NCBI GenBank assembly: GCA_043764015.1 | Contig: JAYUKY010000009.1 | Coordinates: forward strand, 1 to 21,546 | Direction of reading: 5' to 3' | Length of the DNA: 21,546 bases | Origin: JANYGM01 sp043764015 | GTDB taxonomy: Bacteria; Bacteroidota; Bacteroidia; Cytophagales; Thermonemataceae | Shown here: positions 1-6,564 of the stretch, one piece after another | How positions within the stretch are numbered: position 1 is the stretch's first letter | Layout of the letters: each line of letters begins with the position of its first letter | Made by a program: the position numbers and the translations under genes | Notes under the pieces: generated by a model | Databases searched by the model: none | What the model was told of the DNA's origin: nothing | Seen by the model: the letters and a program-made list of their open reading frames with translations, nothing else

Positions 1-94
1 TGAAATACGAGGTATGAAATACGAGGTATGAAATACGAGGTATGAAATACGAGGTATGAAATACGAGGTATGAAATACGAGGTATGAAATACGA
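1..94. repeat. Tandem array of a 14-bp unit
   Basis: Six full copies of TGAAATACGAGGTA begin at 1, 15, 29, 43, 57 and 71, and a partial copy TGAAATACGA ends at 94. The copies are identical and the array probably continues past the left edge of the window. The unit is not a multiple of three and no gene crosses it. There are no spacers, so this is a minisatellite-like array. Confidence 0.97.
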
Positions 95-196
95 ATGTAA
101 AACAGTATTTTATTAGTGGTAACTAAATTTCGCTGTTTAAATACATATTTCCTACGTTTGAGAAACCCAAAAATACGTTTCAGTTGGTTGTAGTTT

Positions 197-225
197 TTTG
201 ATGATATGATTTAGTTTTATTTTTG
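197..225 (+). promoter_or_regulatory. Bacteroidota-type promoter, TTTG-N17-TATTTTTG
   Basis: TTTG at 197-200 and TATTTTTG at 218-225 match the -33 and -7 elements of Bacteroidota sigma-ABfr promoters (TTTG and TAnnTTTG) with 17-bp spacing. Transcription would start near 229, giving a leader of about 29 nt before the gene at 258. This is inferred from motifs only. Confidence 0.5.
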
Positions 226-257
226 GAGAAAGATAAAACAAAAACATCAAAATATCA

Positions 258-995
258 ATGGAAATATCTACAGAAAACTCTCAAAAACTTCCTCTAAACA
301 TCAAAAACCTTATTTTTACGAGTGTGGCGGTGCTTAGCATTTCTCTAAAAATTATTTATGATTGGGACAAGCTCATACAATTTTCTCCTGACGTGCTTGG
401 CGGTTTATTTTTGGAGATTGCACCACTTATTATTATTCAAATGCTTGCTTTTTTGACTAAAAAGAAGGATTTTTCTAATACCTCGCTCAAAATAAATTTT
501 CAGAAAACAAACCAAAAAACAAGTTCCCAAAATGCCACTATTTGGCTTAATAATGCGTTATTAAGGTTTTTATTGATAATATTGTTGGCGTTCTTGATAA
601 CGGCTATCTATAATTCTAGTGCTGTTTTTGCTACTGGTTTTTTGATTTCGTTTTTGAATACGTTTTTTATTTGGGAGGGCGTTCACCGTTTTGTACAGAT
701 GCTTCTCAAATACTATCCTCACTATGCCCAAACACCTAAAAGACTAATAATACAATTTACAGGAATTACGGTTTATGCCTTTGTGGTGTCGCTAGCGGTA
801 GGCTCATTTGGAAAGACATTTTTACTTGTCAATTATGAAGAAAATAGTATTTTACTTGGTTTTATGATAGCTCTTGCGCCCACGCTCACTATTACGTGGC
901 TATATGAAACTGTTTTTTTCTTTAAATCTTGGAAAATAAATACTCAAAAACTAGAAGAAATGGATAAAAACAAAGAAATTCTAACATTTTGGTAA
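258..995 (+). CDS. Multi-pass membrane protein resembling a LytS-type sensor region without a kinase domain
   Basis: This 245-residue protein has about six hydrophobic segments (roughly 17-34, 46-66, 101-118, 121-140, 165-185, 197-218) and a charged linker at 69-98. The second half carries a pattern I associate with the membrane part of Bacteroidota LytS-like histidine kinases: WEGVHRF at 139-145, a P-x(6)-PKRLIIQ stretch at 154-166, and YETVFFFKSWK at 216-226 leading into a charged helix. In those kinases the helix continues into the His_kinase/HATPase region; here the protein ends 19 residues after the FFKSWK motif, and no kinase sequence follows. It could be a stand-alone sensor, a truncated gene, or an unrelated membrane protein. 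The family link is from memory; the truncation is visible. Confidence 0.75.
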   Translation: MEISTENSQKLPLNIKNLIFTSVAVLSISLKIIYDWDKLIQFSPDVLGGLFLEIAPLIIIQMLAFLTKKKDFSNTSLKINFQKTNQKTSSQNATIWLNNALLRFLLIILLAFLITAIYNSSAVFATGFLISFLNTFFIWEGVHRFVQMLLKYYPHYAQTPKRLIIQFTGITVYAFVVSLAVGSFGKTFLLVNYEENSILLGFMIALAPTLTITWLYETVFFFKSWKINTQKLEEMDKNKEILTFW

Positions 996-1022
996 TGTAA
1001 AACAAAAATATTAAATATTTTG

Positions 1023-1052
1023 TTTGATTTTAGAATAAAATATTTATATTTA
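1023..1052 (+). promoter_or_regulatory. Probable promoter, TTTG-N18-TATATTTA
   Basis: TTTG at 1023-1026 and TATATTTA at 1045-1052 are spaced by 18 bp; the last base of the -7 element departs from TAnnTTTG. A start near 1056 would leave a 23-nt leader. An AT-rich hairpin (ACAAAAATATT at 1002-1012 with AATATTTTGT after it) lies just upstream and may be a weak terminator for the preceding gene. Confidence 0.4.
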
Positions 1053-1078
1053 CATGGGCTTTTAAATAATAATATTGT

Positions 1079-1753
1079 ATGAATATCCTAAAAACAGCTT
1101 TTTTTATCTTGTTTATACTGATTTTAAACAAAAATAACCTTGTTTTTGCACAACAACCCACTTTCAAAATTGCTAAATTGCAATATGAAGGCGGTGGCGA
1201 CTGGTATTCTAATAAAACGGCTTTACCAAATTTGATAAATTTTTGTCGCAAAAACCTCAAAATCAATGTTGTTTTAGAGGAAAGCGTTGTGGAAGTAGGA
1301 AGTAATGAGCTTTTTAATTATCCGTTTGTGTATATGACTGGTCACGGAAACGTATCTTTTAGTGATAGTGATGCGAAAAACTTGCGTAGATATCTGATTG
1401 CAGGCGGTTTTTTGCATATTGATGACAATTATGGACTAGATAAATTCATTAGAATAGAATTAAAAAAAGTGTTTCCAGAGCTTGATTTGGTAGAACTGCC
1501 ATTTAATCACCCCATTTATAAAGGAAAATATAATTTCCCCACAGGTCTTCCAAAAATACACCAACACGACGGCAAGCCTGCGCAAGGTTTTGGACTGATG
1601 TATGAGGGGCGTTTAGTGTGTTTTTATTCGTATGAAAGTGATTTAGGTAATGGTTGGGAAGATAAAACTATTCATAACGACCCAGAAGAAGTACGTCAGC
1701 AAGCACTCCAAATGGGTGCAAACCTTATTTTTTATGCTTTTACTAATCTGTGA
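1079..1753 (+). CDS. Exported DUF4159 domain protein
   Basis: The 224-residue product begins with a signal peptide: a hydrophobic core at 6-17 and a probable cleavage after VFA at 24, leaving a mature N-terminus of QQP. The rest matches what I know of DUF4159: YEGGGDWYSN near 36-45, YMTGHGNVSFS near 85-95, AGGFLHIDDNYG near 108-119, and a C-terminal part with QALQMGANLIFYA. DUF4159 proteins are about this length in Bacteroidota, have a glutamine-amidotransferase-like fold and no established reaction. They often sit near MoxR/BatA genes, but none are present here. The gene has its own probable promoter and converges on the glycosyltransferase gene across a 75-bp palindrome. Confidence 0.88.
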   Translation: MNILKTAFFILFILILNKNNLVFAQQPTFKIAKLQYEGGGDWYSNKTALPNLINFCRKNLKINVVLEESVVEVGSNELFNYPFVYMTGHGNVSFSDSDAKNLRRYLIAGGFLHIDDNYGLDKFIRIELKKVFPELDLVELPFNHPIYKGKYNFPTGLPKIHQHDGKPAQGFGLMYEGRLVCFYSYESDLGNGWEDKTIHNDPEEVRQQALQMGANLIFYAFTNL

Positions 1754-1785
1754 AAAAGCACTTAGTTTAATAGAATTTTTATTAT

Positions 1786-1805
1786 TTGATTATCAAGTAT
1801 TTAGT
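1786..1805 (-). repeat. Dispersed TTGATAATCAA repeat, copy 1
   Basis: On the minus strand this reads ACTAAATACTTGATAATCAA and differs at one base from 4418-4437. The 11-bp core TTGATAATCAA is nearly palindromic and also occurs at 7766-7776 and 15917-15927. It lies between convergent genes. Confidence 0.75.
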
Positions 1806-1821
1806 ACAAAATAAATATCAA

Positions 1822-1896
1822 AACCACCCCTAACCCCTCCTTGAAAAGGAGAGGGACAAAACTCCCCTCCTTCCTAAGGAGAGGTTGGGGGTGGTT
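1822..1896. repeat. 75-bp imperfect palindrome, C-rich family, copy 1
   Basis: The left end is AACCACCCCTAACCCCTCCTT and the right end is its near-complement ending GGGGTGGTT, with nested shorter stems (TTGAAAAGGA and TTCCTAAGGA regions). A second copy in opposite orientation is at 14751-14826. Its GC content is far above the neighbouring DNA. It lies between two convergent genes and could stop transcription in both directions, although no clear T-run follows. Similar C-rich palindromes occur in other Bacteroidota genomes as far as I recall. Confidence 0.92.
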
Positions 1897-1970
1897 AAAA
1901 GATAATTTAATACACAACTTGTTCATTATTAAGCTATAAAAACTCTAATAAATACTCAACCAATAATTTC

Positions 1971-2714
1971 TTATACTTTTTTCAACAACTTCAAAAATTT
2001 CAAATTAGTGTAAAAATATCTTTTAAAAAGACGTTTTGGTTCTTGGCAAAGCCTAAAAATCCACTCTAAAGCAAGTTTTTGCATTATCTTAGGCGCACGC
2101 TTTTGCGTTTGAGCAAATACTGGGAAAGCCCCTCCAACACCCAGCAAAACGGCATTTATTTGTGGAGAGTTTTCTGACATCCAAATTTCTTGCCTTGGGC
2201 AACCCAACGCAACAAAAACCAAATGCGCATTTGACTTATTGATTTCATTGATATAACCTTGTTTTTCTTCCTCCAAAATCTCTCTAAAAGGTGGTGAGAT
2301 ACTCCCACAAATATTGAGTTGAGGATATTTTTCTTCAATTTTTTTAGAAATTATCTCTAAAACTTCATTAGTAGAACCATACAAAAAAATATTTAGTTTG
2401 TCATTATTATTTTTACTAATAACTTGATTATTAGCTTTTTGCAGAATATCTGGCATAAAATCCATTCCTGCAATACGTGGCTGAATGATATTGTGTTTTA
2501 GTTTGAGCGCAACGCAAAGCGGTTTTCCGTCTGTAAAAACAAAATTAGCGGTATTGACTTTTTCTGCAAAGACAGGGTTGTCGTGTGCTTCTACTATCAT
2601 ATGTACATTGGCAAAACACGCATACGAGGGCGTATGCGTGTTTGCAAGTTGTAGTATTTCTGTCAAAGCATTTTCATAAGAGATAATGCTCAAATTCAAA
2701 CTAATTAACTTCAT
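1971..2714 (-). CDS. WecG/TagA/CpsF family glycosyltransferase
   Basis: This 247-residue protein belongs to the family that transfers a sugar from a UDP-sugar to a lipid-linked sugar acceptor during polymer or enterobacterial-common-antigen-like synthesis at the inner face of the membrane. Visible marks are NVHMIVEA at 36-43, TDGKPL at 61-66 with the conserved Asp62, RIAGMDFMPDIL at 80-91, FVALGCPRQEIWM at 167-179, GVGGAFPVFA at 192-201 and a basic C-terminus typical of membrane association. I chose the ATG at 2714: the upstream in-frame extension of 22 residues is encoded entirely within or beside an inverted repeat and does not look like family sequence. It follows the phosphohexomutase gene in the same direction, separated by that repeat. 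The sugar specificity cannot be told. Confidence 0.9.
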   Translation of the reverse strand: MKLISLNLSIISYENALTEILQLANTHTPSYACFANVHMIVEAHDNPVFAEKVNTANFVFTDGKPLCVALKLKHNIIQPRIAGMDFMPDILQKANNQVISKNNNDKLNIFLYGSTNEVLEIISKKIEEKYPQLNICGSISPPFREILEEEKQGYINEINKSNAHLVFVALGCPRQEIWMSENSPQINAVLLGVGGAFPVFAQTQKRAPKIMQKLALEWIFRLCQEPKRLFKRYFYTNLKFLKLLKKV

Positions 2715-2720
2715 CTTTTT

Positions 2721-2803
2721 AGTGTGTAGTGAAATAGTGAAATAGTGTGTAGTGAAAATACAAAGTACAATGTATTTCACTACACACTATTTCACTACAC
2801 ACT
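2721..2803. repeat. 83-bp inverted repeat with 33/42-nt arms, overlapping the glmM-like stop codon
   Basis: The right arm (2771-2803) is the complement of the left arm (2721-2762) except that the left arm has an extra 8-nt duplication (AAATAGTG) and one extra A. The loop is AAGTACAA (2763-2770). Both arms contain two AGTGTGTAGTGAAAT-type units. The outer end overlaps the TAG stop of the upstream gene (2802-2804). The RNA would form a long hairpin 7 nt before the next start codon at 2714. Confidence 0.95.
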
Positions 2804-4220
2804 AATTTTGTATGATTTCTTTGATGTCCATTATGATCTTATTAGCAAGACTATCAGCAAGTTGCCTAGTGTTTGCTTCAGAATAAATACGAATAATAGG
2901 CTCTGTATTTGATTTGCGCAAATGCACCCAAGTATCTTCAAAAATAATCTTTACACCATCAATAGTAAGGATTTCTTGTTTTTTGTATTTATTTTTGATG
3001 TCCTCCAAAATCTTATCTACATTGATTTCGGGTGTGAGTTCTATCTTGTTTTTTGAGATAAAATAATTAGGATAAGAAGCACGCAAAAACGTCATTTTTT
3101 TGTTAGATTTGGCTAAATGCGTCAAAAAAAGCGCAATTCCGACAAGTGCATCACGCCCATAATGAAGTTCTGGATAGATAATTCCACCATTTCCCTCACC
3201 TCCAATAACAGCATTATTGGCTTTCATCATAGTAACGACATTTACTTCACCCACTGCAGAGGCAAAATATTGCCCTCCCGCCTTTTCCGTTACGTTTTTG
3301 AGTGCCTGCGTGGACGAAAGATTAGAAACTGTATTTCCTGCAATAATTTCCCTTTTTTCGTTCTTATTATTCTTCAAAACATAGTCAGCAACTGCTACAA
3401 GCGTATATTCCTCTCCAAAAAATGACCCATCTTCACACACAAACGCCAGCCTATCTACATCAGGGTCAACGACAATACCCAAATCATATTTACCATTTTC
3501 AGTTTCTTTTGAAATATGCAACAAATTTTCAGGTAAAGGCTCAGGATTATGCGGAAATAAACCATTTGGCTCACAAAAAAATTCCCCAATTTGCGTTACG
3601 CCCAAAGCACGCAAAAGCGCAGGAACAGCAATGCCACCAGTAGAATTAACGGCATCAACGGCAATACGAAAGTTTTTTGATTTAATAGCTTCTATATCAA
3701 CAAGTTGTAAAGCTAAAATTTGCGCAATATGTTTGTCTATGTAAGAATTATCAAGCGTATATGTTCCAATTTTTTTGACATCTGCAAACTCAAAACTTTC
3801 ATTTTCAGCTATTTCAAGGACTTTTTTGCCTTCTTCTTCTGAAATAAATTCACCTTTTGCATTAAGAAGTTTTAGGGCGTTCCATTGTATAGGATTGTGG
3901 CTTGCAGTCAAAATAATGCCACCAATAGCGTTTTCAGCCACAACCGCTATTTCTACGGTTGGCGTGGTAGAAAGCCCCAAATCAATGACATCTAGCCCCA
4001 AACTTTGCAAGGTAGCCGCCACAAGTTTAGCCACCATTTCACCAGAAAGACGTGCATCACGTCCAATGATAATTTTCTTATTTTCAGCGTTTTGAGCGGT
4101 GTTTTTAAGTAAAAAGCCAAAAGCAGACGTATATTTTACGACATCTAAGGGCGTAAGATTATCACCAGCTTTACCGCCAATAGTACCTCTAATCCCTGAA
4201 ATAGACTTAATTAGTGTCAT
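2802..4220 (-). CDS. glmM: Phosphoglucosamine mutase (or related phosphohexomutase)
   Basis: The 472-residue protein is an alpha-D-phosphohexomutase. It shows the N-terminal GIRGTIGG loop at 9-16, the catalytic phosphoserine loop TASHNP with Ser107, the metal site DPDVDR at 252-257 (Asp252, 254, 256), the sugar-binding GEGNGG at 341-346 and the C-terminal phosphate-binding RKSNTEP at 435-441. Phosphoglucosamine mutase makes glucosamine-1-phosphate for UDP-GlcNAc, the precursor of peptidoglycan and other envelope glycans. Classical GlmM uses SASHNP and RPSGTEP, so these variants leave phosphomannomutase or phosphoglucomutase possible, although this length and form are common in Bacteroidota proteins annotated GlmM. 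It has its own promoter at 4288-4295 and lies upstream of a glycosyltransferase. Confidence 0.88.
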   Translation of the reverse strand: MTLIKSISGIRGTIGGKAGDNLTPLDVVKYTSAFGFLLKNTAQNAENKKIIIGRDARLSGEMVAKLVAATLQSLGLDVIDLGLSTTPTVEIAVVAENAIGGIILTASHNPIQWNALKLLNAKGEFISEEEGKKVLEIAENESFEFADVKKIGTYTLDNSYIDKHIAQILALQLVDIEAIKSKNFRIAVDAVNSTGGIAVPALLRALGVTQIGEFFCEPNGLFPHNPEPLPENLLHISKETENGKYDLGIVVDPDVDRLAFVCEDGSFFGEEYTLVAVADYVLKNNKNEKREIIAGNTVSNLSSTQALKNVTEKAGGQYFASAVGEVNVVTMMKANNAVIGGEGNGGIIYPELHYGRDALVGIALFLTHLAKSNKKMTFLRASYPNYFISKNKIELTPEINVDKILEDIKNKYKKQEILTIDGVKIIFEDTWVHLRKSNTEPIIRIYSEANTRQLADSLANKIIMDIKEIIQN

Positions 4221-4287
4221 TATTCTTTAAATTATGTATTTTTAGTTGTTTGTACTTTTCTTTGAAGTTCTCGTTTTTAATCAGCCG

Positions 4288-4295
4288 CAAAGATA
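4288..4295 (-). promoter_or_regulatory. -7 promoter motif TATCTTTG for the glmM-like gene
   Basis: On the minus strand the sequence is TATCTTTGCGG, an exact TAnnTTTG element. No TTG lies at the usual -33 spacing. Transcription from near 4284 would give a leader of about 64 nt. Confidence 0.6.
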
Positions 4296-4345
4296 CATAA
4301 TTTTTACTTATTCTATTTTATTCTTTCTTAAAAAATTACTTGTCC

Positions 4346-4372
4346 GTTTCCCCACGTTTTCGTGGTGGGAAC
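4346..4372. repeat. Hairpin GTTTCCCCACG-TTTT-CGTGG(T)GGGAAC
   Basis: Eleven base pairs (one T-G wobble) close a TTTT loop, with one bulged T at 4366. It lies upstream of the phosphohexomutase promoter and is not followed by a T-run on either strand. It looks like a single copy of another palindromic repeat type; no second copy is in the window. Confidence 0.8.
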
Positions 4373-4417
4373 AATAAACAAAACTATGTATAGTAGTATG
4401 ATTTCAAGTACGTTATT

Positions 4418-4437
4418 ACTAAATATTTGATAATCAA
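4418..4437 (+). repeat. Dispersed TTGATAATCAA repeat, copy 2
   Basis: ACTAAATATTTGATAATCAA, one mismatch from the reverse complement of 1786-1805; the core is at 4427-4437. Confidence 0.75.
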
Positions 4438-4500
4438 GTTATAAAAGCTCTAATATCCATATTTATCTAAAAAATATGTTAAAACTATCAATAAAGCAAC

Positions 4501-4538
4501 TAAAAAGCATCAAAACTGTAAAATTTTGATGCTTTTTA
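4501..4538 (-). terminator. Rho-independent terminator after the antitoxin-like gene
   Basis: TAAAAAGCATCAAAA (4501-4515) pairs with TTTTGATGCTTTTTA (4524-4538), giving a 15-bp stem with a T-run on either strand. It begins 11 nt past the minus-strand stop at 4550. Confidence 0.88.
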
Positions 4539-4549
4539 GCTTTGTAATA

Positions 4550-4795
4550 CTAAATAATTGGCTTACGTTTCCAAGCTTTTTCTCTAATTTCTTCTATGGT
4601 GATGTTTTTGTCTTTCCAAATACCAAAAAGGGCTCTTAGGTCTGCAGTTTTATCAGCCTTTGTGATGGCTTTTTCAAGCATAGCTTTGAGTTTTTCCTCT
4701 TTTGTAGGAACAATAATGTTGATGTCAAGAGATTTTACAAGTAATAATATTTGTTCTAACTCTTTGAGGTCGTTTGTTTCTAGTGTAAGTGTCAT
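4550..4795 (-). CDS. Small antitoxin-like protein without an adjacent toxin
   Basis: The 81-residue, charged, mostly helical product has the layout of small antitoxins found beside PIN-domain toxins in Bacteroidota: a short N-terminal strand-rich part (MTLTLETND, then a helix), a middle Lys/Glu-rich helix, and a C-terminal LFGIWKDKNITIEEIREKAWKRK stretch (the part from LFGIW onward is what I recognise). In such pairs the toxin gene follows directly. Here the stop is followed after 11 nt by a strong terminator, and no toxin reading frame exists in the next 300 bases. A TATTTTTG promoter motif lies at 4829-4836. The antitoxin label is a resemblance, not proof. Confidence 0.65.
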   Translation of the reverse strand: MTLTLETNDLKELEQILLLVKSLDINIIVPTKEEKLKAMLEKAITKADKTADLRALFGIWKDKNITIEEIREKAWKRKPII

Positions 4796-4828
4796 ATTTT
4801 AGAGAATTTTAAGGTTTTATCAATAACA

Positions 4829-4836
4829 CAAAAATA
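4829..4836 (-). promoter_or_regulatory. -7 motif TATTTTTG for the antitoxin-like gene
   Basis: Minus-strand TATTTTTGTG fits TAnnTTTG. Predicted start near 4825, leader about 30 nt. It is divergent from the motif at 4897-4904. Confidence 0.45.
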
Positions 4837-4896
4837 TTTTAATATGGTTCTTAAAAATAAATCAACAAACCTCAAAAATCTTACGGACTGAATAGC

Positions 4897-4904
4897 TATA
4901 TTTG
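4897..4904 (+). promoter_or_regulatory. -7 motif TATATTTG that decides the start of the next gene
   Basis: TATATTTG overlaps the GTG (4904-4906) that would be the most upstream start of the following reading frame. Transcription would begin near 4908, downstream of that GTG, so the ATG at 4925 is the likely start, with a leader of about 17 nt. Confidence 0.6.
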
Positions 4905-4924
4905 TGGAAACTAAAACAAAAAAT

Positions 4925-5632
4925 ATGAAAAAACCTGAATGGATTTTGGTAATTGCAATAATACTATGTTTGGTAATGCCTCCAATTTTAACAAAAATAA
5001 GTTCTTGTATTTATTTTAACAAAGATACAGGAGAAATTGGAGATACCATTGGCGGACTGACAGCACCCATAATTGGGCTTTTAAATGCTATTTTGGTTTA
5101 TCTTGCGCTAAAATCACAAATTGAAGCAAATGAGAAAATCCAAAAAAGACAAGATGAACAAGAAGCAAAATTTGAAGAAAAAGAAAGGGATGAAACCAGA
5201 ACCAAAAAAATAACTGAAATTATAGAAAAAATAAGTTTTATTAAAACTGCATTGGATAATTTTTACGCTGAAGATACAGAAATTGGTACAACAGGAAAAG
5301 GAGAACCTGGGTTAAAAGTTTTGATAAATGCATTAAAAAATGACAAACTTAGTCCAGACCCAAGTAAATTTAAAACATACCCAAGCGCAATCATTTTAGA
5401 AAAACTATTAAAGTTATTTGATATATTGATAGTTGAGACTACCAAAGAAGATACTTTATCAGTAGATGATAAAGTATATCTTATTTTTCAGTTAGAGTCT
5501 GTTTTTCTTATTAAACTAGCACCGCATTTTAAAGATAAAGAAGGTATTCCAGAACAACTTACTCTAAAAATAAAAAAGATAGCTGATAATATATATGAAT
5601 TTGAAGTACAGTTGCGAAATAATAATATATAG
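4925..5632 (+). CDS. Membrane-anchored coiled-coil protein, putative abortive-infection-like
   Basis: The 235-residue product (start chosen at ATG 4925 because a promoter motif covers the upstream GTG) has membrane segments at about 5-25 and 43-64. The loop and second segment read GEIGDTIGGLTAPIIGLLNA at 37-56, followed by an ALKSQIEANEKIQKRQDEQE-type start of a coiled coil to about residue 95 and a soluble helical C-terminal half. This N-terminal layout (G-x-x-GDxxG, membrane helix, Q-rich coiled coil) recalls proteins annotated as putative phage abortive infection (putAbiC-like) in Bacteroidota. No catalytic motif is visible. It converges on mazG with a 34-bp gap and is divergent from the antitoxin-like gene. 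Function is unproven. Confidence 0.7.
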   Translation: MKKPEWILVIAIILCLVMPPILTKISSCIYFNKDTGEIGDTIGGLTAPIIGLLNAILVYLALKSQIEANEKIQKRQDEQEAKFEEKERDETRTKKITEIIEKISFIKTALDNFYAEDTEIGTTGKGEPGLKVLINALKNDKLSPDPSKFKTYPSAIILEKLLKLFDILIVETTKEDTLSVDDKVYLIFQLESVFLIKLAPHFKDKEGIPEQLTLKIKKIADNIYEFEVQLRNNNI

Positions 5633-5666
5633 CTATTTTCTATCTTTTTCTAACAATCATATACAA

Positions 5667-6446
5667 CTATAATTTTTTTGCTTCATTCCAATAAACGTCC
5701 ATTTCTTCTAGTGTCATTTCTGATAAGATTTGGTTATTTTCTTTTGCTTTTTGTTCTAAATATTGAAAACGCTTTGTGAATTTTTTATTGGTTTTTTCTA
5801 ATGCTGTTTCTGGATTGATATTGATAAAACGGGCATAATTTACCAAAGAAAACAATAAATCTCCAAACTCTGCTTCTGCTTTTTCTGGGTCAAATGCTGC
5901 ACCAGCCTTAAATTCTTCTTCAAATTCTGCTATTTCCTCTTTGACTTTCTCCCAAACTTGCGTTTTATCTTCCCAATCAAAACCTACATTTCTAGCTTTT
6001 TCTTGTATGCGCATAGCCTTCACAAGCGCAGGAAGACTTTTAGGAACGCCTGCCAACGCTGATTTTTCGTTGTTACTTTCTTTCTGTTTGACTTTTGCCC
6101 AAAGTTTGTTTACATCTTCTTCCGTTGTGGCAGTCATATCTCCATAAACGTGTGGATGACGAGAAATAAGTTTCTCACAAAGCGTATTTAAAACGTCTTC
6201 AATATTAAAATTTTCATTACTATTTTGATTTTCAGAGGCAATTTTTGCATAAAAAACTACGTGAAGCAAAATATCTCCTAACTCTTTCCTGATTTCGGGC
6301 ATATCCTCGTCCAAAATGGCATCAGAAAGCTCATAAATCTCTTCTATACTCAAATGTCGCAAACTTTGGAAAGTCTGTTTTCTGTCCCAAGGACACTTCT
6401 GGCGAAGTTCGTCCATTATTGTCAAAAGGCGGTCAAATGCTTGCAT
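5667..6446 (-). CDS. mazG: Nucleoside triphosphate pyrophosphohydrolase MazG
   Basis: MazG hydrolyses NTPs and dNTPs to monophosphates and pyrophosphate in the cytoplasm, cleaning abnormal nucleotides and influencing (p)ppGpp levels in E. coli. The 259-residue protein has two tandem MazG domains. The first has CPWDRKQTFQSLRHLSIEE at 18-36 and the metal-binding acids E35, E36, E39 with E55 and D58 in ELGDILLHVVF. The second has E170, E171, E174 and EFGDLLFSLVNYAR with E193 and D196. The linker motif GVPKSLPALVKAMRIQEKA (133-151) is typical. Length matches the family (about 260). A heptad repeat lies 9 nt before the start codon; recF is upstream on the same strand with a 118-bp gap. Confidence 0.96.
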   Translation of the reverse strand: MQAFDRLLTIMDELRQKCPWDRKQTFQSLRHLSIEEIYELSDAILDEDMPEIRKELGDILLHVVFYAKIASENQNSNENFNIEDVLNTLCEKLISRHPHVYGDMTATTEEDVNKLWAKVKQKESNNEKSALAGVPKSLPALVKAMRIQEKARNVGFDWEDKTQVWEKVKEEIAEFEEEFKAGAAFDPEKAEAEFGDLLFSLVNYARFININPETALEKTNKKFTKRFQYLEQKAKENNQILSEMTLEEMDVYWNEAKKL

Positions 6447-6452
6447 ATTTCT

Positions 6453-6494
6453 TTTAATTGTGAATTTTTAATTGTGAATTGTGAATGAAATACA
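6453..6494 (-). repeat. TTCACAATT heptad leader repeat, copy at mazG
   Basis: On the mazG sense strand: a TGTATTTCATTCACAATT start, then further CACAATT units, the last ending 9 nt before the ATG. A 35-nt core is identical to the copy before recF (within 7722-7756). Confidence 0.9.
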
Positions 6495-6528
6495 TTGTTA
6501 CCACGTTCTGTAAATACGACTAAATGCC

Positions 6529-6552
6529 GTTGCTTGTGTCTTCACAAGCAAC
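6529..6552. repeat. Perfect 10-bp stem-loop between recF and mazG
   Basis: GTTGCTTGTG (6529-6538), loop TCTT, CACAAGCAAC (6543-6552). It is 12 nt past the recF stop on the minus strand but has no T-run after it on that strand, so it is a processing or attenuation candidate more than a classical terminator. Confidence 0.85.
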
Positions 6553-6564
6553 AAAAAGATATTT

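Larger units (their letters stand above)
4221..4549. other. Gene-free stretch with promoter, hairpin, repeat and terminator
   Basis: No coding region is credible here. In order it holds the leader and promoter of the phosphohexomutase gene (minus strand, -7 motif at 4288-4295), a compact hairpin at 4346-4372, a TTGATAATCAA repeat at 4418-4437 followed by a TATAAAAGCTCTAATA stretch that also recurs near 1935-1950, and a terminator at 4501-4538. Confidence 0.8.

Noticed and set aside
1..94. CRISPR array
   Set aside because: The 14-bp units are contiguous with no spacers and are too short for CRISPR repeats.
2715..2780. N-terminal extension of the WecG-like protein
   Set aside because: These 22 codons lie in and beside an inverted repeat and do not match the family N-terminus; the ATG at 2714 does.
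3117..3643. Plus-strand open frames inside the glmM-like gene
   Set aside because: They run antisense to a well-supported gene, have low-complexity translations and no family resemblance.
4346..4372. Terminator of the glmM-like gene
   Set aside because: It is upstream of that gene's promoter and has no T-run on either strand.
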